From contig NW_003314332.1 in the NCBI RefSeq assembly GCF_000143415.4, forward strand, positions 409,494-473,493: 64,000 bases of DNA. Direction: 5' to 3'. This document shows positions 41,881 to 50,505 of the stretch, piece by piece. The notes below the pieces were generated by a model. The model was not told the origin of the DNA, ran no database searches, and saw only the letters and a list, made by a program, of their open reading frames with translations. Each line of letters begins with the position of its first letter. Position 1 is the stretch's first letter. Source of the DNA: Selaginella moellendorffii. Its lineage: Eukaryota > Streptophyta > Lycopodiopsida > Selaginellales > Selaginellaceae. A program made the translations under genes and the position numbers.

Positions 41881-42417
41881 CGTAGAATACGTTTACGGAT
41901 TCGACATCTCCGCGGGGAGTCGGGCGTAGTGCCCTACACCTGGTCAACCTATCCAACCCATGCTAATTAGCTTACCTTTGGCGCGCCTTCGGGTCCCAAC
42001 ATATGCCACTTGCTCAACTTTGCAAATTGATATTTTTAATTGAATTTTGCATAAGTACATAGAGTTCTGCCTTGCAGAAATTCCTCCACTAGATCTCGCG
42101 CGTTCGCTAGGTTCTCCTCCGGTTCCCATGTTGCTTCGCAGTGTGGAAATCCTTTCCACTTCACATGGAACTCTCTCACCTCGCGTCCTTGTCGCTTGCT
42201 CTTGTGCGCATTGAGGATGGCCTCGACTTCGTATTCCTCTTCCCCTTGGATAACCTTAGGTAAAGGTCTTACTTGGTCCTTGCAAAGCGGATCCTCAAAG
42301 TACGGCTTGAGTAAGTTCACATGGAACACTGGGTGCATCTTCCCCATCTCTCGAGGAAGTCGGAGTCGGTAAGCCACTTTACCGATTCGTGCCTCAATCT
42401 CGTAAGGCCCCGCGAAC

Positions 42418-42469
42418 CTGCTTAAGGAACTCAAGATCAATTCATTTACAGGAATACATGCATTTTTAC
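42418..42469 (-). other. Candidate 52-bp mini-intron in A integrase
   Basis: On the minus strand: CCCAAAG then GTAAAAATGC ... TTCCTTAAGCAG then GTTCGCGGGG. GT...AG ends. Excision joins KLTQ(R) to FAGPYEIEA in frame, the expected gypsy sequence. Unspliced, 52 bp shifts the frame and includes stops. The same 52 bp with intact GT and AG is in A2 at 7378-7429. Confidence 0.65.
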
Positions 42470-42887
42470 CTTTGGGTCAACTTTCGGCTGATCCCACTTG
42501 GTAGCCTGAGGTTCTTGGTGTTCAGCCACACCTTCTCCCCAGCTTGGAACTCTACATCTCGGCGTTTTAGGTTCGCGTACTTGGTTTGCCTTTGTTGAGC
42601 CCGTTCCAAGGAATCCCTCACTAGATTCCAAATGTTGAGTCTTTCCGCCGTGAATGCCTCCACTGCGGGTAACTCTCCATGATACTCGGCCACGCCGAGT
42701 TCCACAGGACCTTCAATAGCTCGCCCATTGATGACTTCCCATGGACTCACCCCGATACTCGAATGTGGTGAGTTGTTATAACACATTTCCGCAAGTCCCA
42801 AATGACTTACCCAATCGGTTTGGTCTCCCGAGACATAGCATCGCAAATAATCCTCCAGCTGCCTATTCACCCTTTCCGTTTGTCCGT

Positions 42888-42933
42888 CTGTCAAGAAGTG
42901 TTAGTGCCAACAACTTGACTCAATACCCCATAC
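42888..42933 (-). other. Candidate 46-bp mini-intron in A integrase
   Basis: On the minus strand: CACAAACAG then GTATGGGGTATTGAG ... CACTAACACTTCTTGACAG then ACGGACAAACG. GT...AG ends with a branch-point-like CACTAAC 12-18 nt before the AG. Excision restores YHPQT-DGQTER, the invariant integrase motif around the catalytic Glu. A2 has a 47-bp homologue at 7846-7892 with its AG mutated. Confidence 0.62.
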
Positions 42934-43590
42934 CTGTTTGTGGGTGATAGGCTGTGCTGAATTTCAACTTGGTGCGATACTGTTCCAGGAGAGTCCTCCA
43001 GAACCTACTGGTGAAGATCTTATCTCGATCTGAGATGATCTCTTCCGGTCTTCCCCGCACTCGAACCACTTGTTCGAAGAACAGCTTTGCCACACCTTCC
43101 GCATCCACCTCTGTTGTGGTGGGTATGAAGTGTGCCATTTTCGAAAATCGGTCCACCACCACGAATATCGCATCAAACCCCTCACTTGGGGGGAGTCCCG
43201 TGATGAAGTCCATCGTAAGACATTTCCACGGGCGATCTGGAATTGGGATGCTTTGCAACAAGCCCCCACTAGCCTTGGTCACGGCTTTTACCTGCTAACA
43301 TGTTGGACATGTCTTTACATAGTCTTGGACGTCCTTAGCCATATCTGGCCAATGGTACTTCCTTTTGAGTAAGCCCATCGTCTTGGGCACTCCACCGTGT
43401 CCCGCAAGAGGTCCGTCATGACACTCTTCTAAGGCCACCTTCCTTAGTTCCCCTTCTGGAACATACACCCTCGTTTGCTTGTAATAAATGAGTCCGTTGC
43501 GTTCTGCATAGCCCGTTTTCTCTTCCGTTGGCAGCTCACCTCTCTGGTGAGCTTCCCGCGCCTCTAGATTCCTCAGCAACACTTCCTGTG

Positions 43591-44790
43591 CTAGACCATC
43601 ATTCTCATATGCTGTCCGCACATCGTCCCAGAAGGTTGCTGTTCGCTGGATATTGCCAACTTCAAGCTCGCTTTTCGACTTAGCACATCCGCCACGATGT
43701 TGCTCTTCCCAGGCTTGTACAGAATTTCGCAATCAAACTCGGCCAAGGCATTGGCCCACCGACCTTGTTTCCCTCTTAGGTCGGGCTGTGACAAGAAGTG
43801 TTTCGTTGCCACATTGTCCGTGTAAACCTTGAAGTGTCTCCCAAGGTAGTGTCGCCACTCCTTGAGTGCCTTGACCACCGCAAACAATTCCTTCTCATGG
43901 GCAGGCCACTTCCGTTGAGCCTTGTCCAGCTTCTTCGAGAAGAACGCTACCGGATGGTTGTCTTGCTTCAAAACTGCGCCCAACGCAAAGTCCGAAGCAT
44001 CCGTTTCTACCTCAAAGTCCTTACCAAAGTCTGGTAATGCCAATACGGGAGCCTTCCTCAACTTCCCTTTGAGGTGGACGAATGCCGCCTCGCATTCCGC
44101 TGTCCACACCATCTTCCCTTTTCCTGTTTGGTCCGTTAAGGGCAGGGCTACTCTCGAATAGTGTCTGATAAACTTTCGATAGTAGTTGCATAGCCCCAGG
44201 AATGCCCTCAACTCATGTACATTGGCTGGTCGCTCCCATTCCTAGATCGCTTGGACCTTCTCCAGGTCCACCTTGAGCCCATCCTGGCCCACCACATGCC
44301 CGAGAAACTTTACCTCTTGTTGAGCAAAGTCACATTTGCTCTCCTTAGCATACAGCTTGTGTTCCCTTAGTTTCTCAAACACCTTCACCAAGTGTTCGGC
44401 ATGCTCCTCTAGCGTTTCGCTATAGATCAGGATGTCGTCGATATAGACGACCACGAAGTGATCCAGATAGGGTACAAAGATGTGGTTCATTAGCGCCGAA
44501 AACGTTGCCGGCGCATTACATAGCCCGAAGGGCATCACCAAAAACTCAAAGCTCCCATACCTTGTTCGACAGGTTGTCTTCTTGACATCTTCCTCGACTA
44601 CCCTGATCTGGTAGTATCCTGACCTTAGGTCAATCCTCGAGAAGTATTTTGCCTTTCCCAACCTATCGAACAGGTCCTCAATCCTTGGCAAAGGGTACTT
44701 GTTCTTCTTTGTATACTTGTTGAGCAACCGGTAGTCTATGCACATGCGCATAGATCCATCTTTCTTTTTCACAAATAACACCGGCGCCCC
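43591..44790 (-). pseudogene. A3 reverse transcriptase (palm) and RNase H
   Basis: After the TAG at 44791 the frame continues [66 protein letters not shown] and the catalytic [11 protein letters not shown]. There is a TAG at 44242-44244 (AI*EW; CAA or CAG in the ancestor). RNase H follows with ETDASDFALGAVL, HEKELFAVVKALKEW, YTDN and ADVLSRKASL, ending near 43640 in a 1-bp deletion relative to A2. All RT and RNase H catalytic residues are present; only the stops and frameshift disable it. Confidence 0.9.
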
Positions 44791-46806
44791 CTACGGCGAC
44801 TTGCTCAACCTAACATACCCTTTGTCCACCAACTCCTCTAGTTGGCACTTGAGCTCCTTGAGTTCTTTTTCGTTCAAACGATAAGGGGGACGAACCACTG
44901 CCTCAGCACCCTCGACCAGCTCAATCTTATATTCTATCGGTCGTGCTGGGGGTAGCCCCGCCGGTAGCTCTTCCGGCATGGTATCCTGGAATTGGTCCAA
45001 CACCCGCTGGATCACTAAAGGTACTTCTTCCATTCCTGTCTTTTTGTCACTCTTCACCGAGAGTAAGCACAAAAAGGCCGCCTTAGTTCCTTTAGTGAGT
45101 TGTCCTCTCGTGGACACCAGGTTTAAGCAAGAATCTTTGGCCTTGCTTTGCCCTACCTTTAGATCTTGGGCCTCCACCCTAGATCTTCTTCCTTGGGCAT
45201 TCGCCAGTACCACAAGGTTTCTACCTTGACCATGCAGGGCTACCACGAATCGATTGAACCAGTCCATTCCGAAGATCACGTCAAATCCCACCATGTCCAA
45301 CATGGTGAAATCCATGTCCACCTTCCAAGTCCCCACTTCGACTCTCGCTTGTCGAAGTACTTCATCGGTGCTTTGGCTACCTTGAACAAACTCTATAGTC
45401 CTTGGTTCGCCTAGCCGCTGCACCGTTAGTCCGGCTTGCCGGACTATGTCTGCAGCCACAAAATTATCTAAAGCACCCGTGTCAATAAGGATCTTAACAA
45501 AGCTACCTCCGAGCTTCCCTCGGAGGGCTAGAAGATGTCGCGAACGACTCTCTACCAAAGTTGCTCGTGTAATGAGTAACTTTGAGTTAGGGACTGGATC
45601 ACATACCTCATTTTGGACTTCACCCGACTTGATGGCCATATTGGCTCTGGCCTTCTTCGGGTAGGGACATTCCCTCGAGAAGTGTCCCGCTTCACCACAG
45701 TTGTAGCATACGTTGTTTCCCACGCTGCTATATGACTTGACCTTCTTATCCGTGGGTTTGTCTCCTTTTGCTTGACTCCCCCACGTACTCGCTCGTTGGC
45801 CCCCGGATTTGCCTTTCCGGAACCCCGAGGACTCATTCTTAGAGAAACTCCTCTTGAATTTCCCTCTGCTAAATGTTCCCCTTGGTTTGGCCCCTTTGCT
45901 GAACGTGGATCCCGACCCCGTCGTGTTCCCCTTTCGCAAGTTATCGTTGAAATGCACCTTGATGGCTGCATCCAACGCTTCCTTGTAGTTGGTCGGGTTC
46001 CACCGCATTACTTCGCCGTGAGCCCAGGTTTGCAAACCTGATATGAAGGCATGGAACGCATCCATATCCCCCATGTCCGTGACAAGTATCCTCTTTGCCA
46101 TAAACCCATTCACATACTCCTGAATGGTTCCGGTCTGCTTCAGCCTACTCAGCTCGTCCCTTAGGTGCAGAGTAGCATTCGGAGGAACGTAAGTTGTGCG
46201 GATCCTCGCCTTCATCATTTCCCAAGTGGCCACCGGTCCTTCGTTGGCCTCCGTTGTTCTCCACCAAGACTTGGCATTATCTGCCAAGTATGGTTTTGCA
46301 CATGGGACCTTTTCCGAGCTCGGTAATCGCAACGCTCGGAAGTAGTCCTCCATATCGTAAAACCAATCCTCCACCACCTTATAGTCGTTCACTCCCTTGA
46401 AGACCGGTGGGGGCTTTGGTTTGTACTTGGGAACTGCCTGAGGGACTGATTCCACTTCGGTCTGTTCGACCTTGTCTGGTTTTGCCTCAGTCCCTGCCGA
46501 AGGGTCCGCACCTTCTGCGCTGCCAGCATCCGCAGTCTTTTGCTTTTTCTTCCGCTTCTCGTCACGCTTTAGCTTGCGTACGAGAGTCTCTAGCAAGGCA
46601 TTGGTCTATGCCAATTGTCCTTCTAGAACATCCAATCGAGCCTTGGACGACCGAACCTCACCACCGGACTCCTGTTTGGAAGTTGCCTCACTGGAGTCCT
46701 CCTCATGCAAGGATTCCTCATCCATCGCCTCCTGTTCGACTGGAGGCTCCAGCTCTGGAGGAGGTTCCGTCTCTGCCTGGGTTCGCTTACGTCCTGCCCT
46801 TGCCAT
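44791..46806 (-). pseudogene. A3 gag-protease and RT fingers
   Basis: The ATG at 46806 opens an acidic N-terminus (PPPELEPPVEQEAMDEE). A TAG at 46606-46608 replaces a Gln codon (CAA in A2). The frame then stays open for about 600 codons. It contains the capsid-like domain (AKSWWRTTEANEGPVATWE), the zinc knuckle CYNCGEAGHFSREC (CX2CX4HX4C) near 45670-45710, and protease ILIDTGALDNF near 45480 with VIFGMDWF near 45270. The start of RT is PPARPIEYKIELVEG and RPPYRLNEKELKEL. It ends at a TAG at 44791-44793 where SPWGAP is expected (Trp TGG to TAG). Gag and pol are thus one ORF interrupted by point mutations. Confidence 0.9.
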
Positions 46807-46848
46807 CTCCCAGCAATCCGCCTCTATCCTTCGCTAGAACTGAGGAAG

Positions 46849-46865
46849 AGGCTCCGATACCAAAT
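46849..46865 (-). promoter_or_regulatory. Primer-binding site of A3
   Basis: The minus strand reads ATTTGGTATCGGAGCCT directly inside the 5' LTR. TGGTATCGGAGCC has one mismatch to the tRNA-iMet site TGGTATCAGAGCC, and the same mismatch is shared with element C. Confidence 0.85.
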
Positions 46866-48014
46866 TGTAAGCCACAAATTTTTCCTTTTCAACTTGCCAG
46901 CTTACCTCGCCTATCCGACCAACTCTGCCTTGGCTTGTGCTAAGTTCCCTCGCCAAGGTTCTCGCCTATGGTGCCAGCTCCTACTTGGTTTCAGCTACTT
47001 ACTACATGAGCAACGGAGTGTTAGCCATCCATCTACGGATTCCCAAATCTCTCCCAATCCCCCTCCCCGGGTTAGACTGGACTTAAGGTTCGGCTACACT
47101 CCCCGCAGGCACAAGCAGCCAAGCACACCAAGCCTCCAGATTCCTAACACCCCAAGGTACCACAAGGCTTGATCATGGGACCCTCTAAATCCCAAGCCTT
47201 GGGTGCAGCACTTGCTTCGGGACGTCGGGGCGAAACACCGTGGCCTAACGGCCCGGTATGGGTACCTCTACCCCCCCACTTCCATCCCGAAGGGAAGGCC
47301 CAAGCCCCCGGAAGGGCGAGGACCAATGAGCCACAAGGTACTCAAGTGGGGCACCACTCCACCTGAGCCGGGAGCACCGCAGTCGGTTTCCCTTTCGGGA
47401 GTGGGAGCTGCTCTTGAGCACTTCCTTGGATGGCCCCTCCGGCACCAGCCAAGTCCATGCTCACTCCCACCTAAGGCCCTTCGGTCCCAGTCCCAACCTC
47501 AAGTCGGTTTGGAAGCCCAACTGGAGAGTCCCTTCTAAACTGGTTCCTGGACCTCACTATCCCTACTATACTTTTGGAACCCCCTGCAGCCCCCCCCCCT
47601 GGGAGACGCACGCTTTGGGCTTTCACCCCTTGACCCGTATTAGTATTTGGACTTAGTCTCTGGCTCGATCTCGGACCCAATTTCGGATCCGACTTCGGAT
47701 TCGGGTTCGGACTCGATCACGGACTCGATCTCGGACCCGATCTCGGACCCGACCTCGGACTCGACCTCGGACTCGGTCTTGGACCCGATTTCGGATCTCG
47801 GACTCCGTCTCAAACTCGGTCTCGAACTCGGACTCGAACTCGGTCCCCGAGTCGGTCTCGGACTCGATTCCGGACTCTATCTCGAACTCGGTCCTAGAGT
47901 CGGTCTTGGACTCGATCCTCGACTTGGTCCCATCCGATGAACTCTTTGTCATTTCGGTCAAGCTTTTTTGGGGATCCTTTAGCCTACGACATCTCGGGGA
48001 GTCGGTTCCTTACA
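46866..48014 (-). repeat. 5' LTR of A3
   Basis: 1149 bp, matching 40470-41632. Minisatellite about 47650-47930, G-tract module about 47555-47630. Followed by the target-site copy TCAGC. Confidence 0.94.
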
Positions 48015-48019
48015 TCAGC

Positions 48020-48562
48020 TATGAGGTTGTTGACTACAATCGTCAACCAAAGAATTCATTAGTGATTGGTAAGACCTTATATGGAAGGAATTCATCAGTG
48101 ATAGATAGTAATTTATTTGTAAAGAATTCATTATTTGTTCCACATGAAAGTGATAGTGATCAAGGGAGCTGCTGGAATTTTGAAAACTCTCTTATAGGGA
48201 GCCAGGAGAAGATACCTGGATCTTATCTTCTACAAGGGAACAGTATCAGTTCTTTAAATGGGCTCTATAGGTTAATTCTGCGCATGGACTGTAGGTTAGC
48301 TCTAAGGAAAAAGAGTAAGCACCAGGAAATTTGGGTGAGCAAACATGATTATCATACTTCTGATGGATGCTATGCTATACAACAGCAAGATGGAAACTTG
48401 GTTATCAAGGACAATTCTGGGAATGTTTTTTGGGCGGCTGGCGTGTATTGTCAGCCCCAGCCAAATTGCATTGTTCTCACTAGTGTTGTTGTGAGAGGAG
48501 AGGGAAATGCTTTCATCTATAATTTAGAGACTCGAGAAATCTGGTGGCAGGCACTAAGCTGA
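48020..48562 (+). pseudogene. Lectin gene, 3' part with bulb-type (GNA-like) lectin domain
   Basis: Continues the frame from 40469 as YEVVDYNRQPKNS and runs 180 codons to a TGA at 48560-48562, giving a 343-residue protein before the insertion. From about residue 228 it resembles a B-lectin domain: GSYLLQGNSISSLNGLYRLI, then WVSKHDYHTSDGCYAIQQQD and GNLVIKDNSGNVFWAAG. The mannose-binding consensus QxDxNxVxY is partly kept in the second repeat (QQDGNLVIK, Tyr replaced) and degraded in the first (RMDCRLALR). B-lectin proteins bind mannose-type sugars outside the cell. The domain is cut from its promoter by A3. Confidence 0.75.
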
Positions 48563-48881
48563 AATATTTGGTTTAATGCGCACTGTTAATCATTATAAAT
48601 TTTTTTAATTTGCAGAAAAAGATGGTGAAAAGGAACTATGCCGATGACATTGAAACTTTTAGACAAGAAAATTGAGAGGAAGAAACTCTTACTAGAGATG
48701 TTACAGAAGAGGCTAAGGCTAATTAAGAAGAGGAAGAGCCCAATGCTATAACAATATAGCATATGGCTAAAGCCATTGAGATTGAGAATATATAAAGAGA
48801 AGTTTATAACTTGAAAAAGGAGAACAAAAAGAGGAAGAAAGAAGATGAGGTAGATAAACCAATTAAACCTAGGTAACTATA
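48563..48881 (+). pseudogene. Decayed coding-like fragment downstream of the lectin gene
   Basis: After the lectin stop comes a T-rich stretch ending TTTTAATTTGCAG (48615), a possible splice acceptor. Then a Lys/Glu-rich frame with stops follows (MVKRNYADDIETFRQEN, then KKENKKRKKEDEVDKP). No family recognised. It could be a remnant of another gene or the tail of a retroelement. It ends at the Cassandra-type element. Confidence 0.35.
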
Positions 48882-49409
48882 CGTACGTAACCAAAGAGAA
48901 CAACTTGAGAATTGATCTATAGGATTTAAATATAAAAGGAAAGGGCCTATAAAGAAGAGTGCACCTCTTTTTTTAATCAATTAAGAGTTTTAGGATATTT
49001 AGGGTTATACATCCTTGGGTTTGAGTGGTATTGAGTTGGGTGACCTCTCAAGAAGTCCAAATTTAGAAGCTTACATTTAGTATTGGAACAATCTTAGGTT
49101 TGGCTCTGTTAGTTGGCTAGGGGAATTATATAATATATTGAGATTGATATTTAGTAGGTCTAATTTGCCTTTGGCTAAGCTCAACATGAAAGGGATGGTG
49201 TCAAGAGAGTGAGGCTTTCAAGAGAGTTGTGGCTCTTCACTTCCATTCACGAGGGCATGAACTTGCAAAGAAGTATAGTAGATTATAAGCAACTAAAAAG
49301 AATAACTTAAAAGACAATCCATAAAGTTCAAATATAAAGGGAAAAAACCCATGAAAAATAATACACCTCCTTTCTAATTAGTTAAAAGTCTTAGGATACT
49401 TAAGGTTAG
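48882..49409 (+). mobile_element. Cassandra-type TRIM element, 3' LTR truncated
   Basis: LTR1 48882-49075 (194 bp) aligns with the solo LTR at 21732-21926, including a degraded 5S-like part at about 49002-49057 (CATCCTTGGGTTTGAGTGGT ... GGGTGACCTC). It is followed by TTTAGTATTGGAAC, a decayed tRNA-iMet primer site, a 208-bp internal region without ORF, and LTR2 from 49284 (TATAAGCAACTAAAAAG). LTR2 breaks off at about 49409, where the D1 LTR begins. The differences are largely C-to-T and G-to-A changes, as expected of an old methylated copy. Confidence 0.8.
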
Positions 49410-50492
49410 TGCACGTGGTTTTTACCCTTTATCCTATGCATAGGATAACCACGAAGTAGAACCTAAACCCTCCATATGCCATGTGTTATATGCCACATGC
49501 CACATGCCATGTGTCCAAAGAACAATGGTGCAGAACCTTAGTTTTAGGGCCTGGGCTACTAAATGAAGGAACGGTGCTAAACTCCCAAGCATGGAGCCAA
49601 GGAGCAATGGCATTAGAGCATAAAACAACTCCCAAGTGTACAGCCCAATGAGCGAAGGAACAAGAGTGCGGAGTAACTTAGAACAGTCCTAGAGCATCCA
49701 GCATCCCAATGCTAGGACCAGCACACAAAACAGAGTCAAACAGAGTTTGGTGCTATTTCAGCATACCGGTGGTCTAACACAAGGATATGGGTACTCTGCC
49801 AACTAGCATAGTATCAAAATTAGGCTTAATCGGATGCAAAACAAGGACAGGCACGCAAACAAGAGTTAAACTATGCCTTAGGTTAGTTGGCCATGCCCAA
49901 CCTACCCACTATCCCTACTATACATTGGAACCCCCCTCGCCGAGGAACACACACTTTGGGCTTTCTCCTTTAGTACCAAGCTTAAAACTTATTAAATATG
50001 AAATGTCCCTAAATTGCAAATTTAGATATGGGACGAACACCATTGTGTTCAGAACAATCTCTACATTCCGTAAATATGCCAAATGAGCAAATCTAAACAC
50101 TTTCTATAATTAGCATTTAGGACCAAAATAAGACTAACACAAAGGGCATGATAGCAACGGTGTTTGGTAGATATGATAAACTATCATTTAGCGAATATTG
50201 AAGGACCAATCTCAATATCACAAGGGTTCCCAACACTAGCAAGTGCAAGTCAACATCATGAATTTCTATCACTGTGTCAAGTATGCTTGACTAAATGACA
50301 ACTTAAGATTTCCTTCCTTAGTGCCCTTCTGGTCTAAGTGCACATGTGATGAGTAGTTTCTCAACTAGCTTAGGCAAAGACTGATAAAGGATTTAGCAAT
50401 ACCGACTTCCTACTGTTATGGGAGTAAGGAAAGAATATCCGAAAGGACTAGCTAATAGATAACTTTTGATACCCGAAGTCACATTCACAACA
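49410..50492 (-). repeat. 3' LTR of D1
   Basis: 1083 bp; minus strand TGTTGTGAATGTGACTTC ... CCACGTGCA. Carries the shared module (plus-strand CTATCCCTACTATACATTGG, a C-run, then CACACTTTGGGCTTTC at about 49912-49965) without the GAGTCC minisatellite. The last 60 bp hold a 20-bp palindrome. Confidence 0.85.
49429..49448. repeat. Perfect 20-bp palindrome near the D LTR end
   Basis: TTATCCTATGCATAGGATAA, its own reverse complement. In the copy at about 58263-58291 the same arms (TTATCCTATG/CATAGGATAA) flank a 9-nt spacer; the copy near 55463 has a mutated arm. It lies in U5, about 20 nt from the LTR terminus, and would form a hairpin in the transcript. Confidence 0.8.
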
Positions 50493-50505
50493 CTCTCCCC
50501 CCCTT
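50493..50505 (-). promoter_or_regulatory. Polypurine tract of D1
   Basis: The minus strand reads AAGGGGGGGAGAG directly before the 3' LTR start TGTTGTG. Upstream is GAAGACATCGATATTCCC, related to the GAGGACATCGA motif preceding the tract in D3 and element C. Confidence 0.75.

Larger units (their letters stand above)
42036..43640 (-). pseudogene. A3 integrase with C-terminal chromodomain
   Basis: In minus-strand order: zinc-binding segment ending KTCPTC and a TAG at 43295-43297 (CAG in the ancestor). The core has MDFITGLPPSEGFD (first Asp), [12 protein letters not shown] (second Asp) and AYHPQT joined to DGQTERVNR (Glu) across a candidate intron at 42888-42933. YNNSPHSSIGVSPWEV follows. Then SRKLTQ(R)FAGPYEIEARIG is restored across a second candidate intron (42418-42469), followed by HPVFHVNLLKPYFED. 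The chromodomain is HVKWKGFPHCEATWEPE near 42110-42160 and the frame ends at 42036. Apart from the one stop, the frameshift upstream and the two introns, the frame is intact. Confidence 0.85.
40470..48014 (-). mobile_element. Near-complete chromovirus A3 in the lectin gene
   Basis: 7545 bp with two LTRs (40470-41632 and 46866-48014), iMet primer site and polypurine tract, flanked by perfect TCAGC duplications (40465-40469 and 48015-48019). The minus strand carries gag with a zinc knuckle, protease, RT, RNase H, integrase and chromodomain. Four in-frame TAG stops and one frameshift spoil the coding, yet the LTRs differ at only about ten sites noted by eye plus repeat number. It is a recent insertion, possibly already defective when it moved and mobilised by another copy. 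Confidence 0.95.

Noticed and set aside
46407-47172. Plus-strand ORFs of 121-178 codons opposite A3 gag and into the LTR
   Set aside because: Shadows of the minus-strand gag frame and of LTR sequence.
47906-48019. ORF start inside the LTR for the lectin 3' part
   Set aside because: The first 38 codons are LTR sequence; the gene's own codons begin at 48020.
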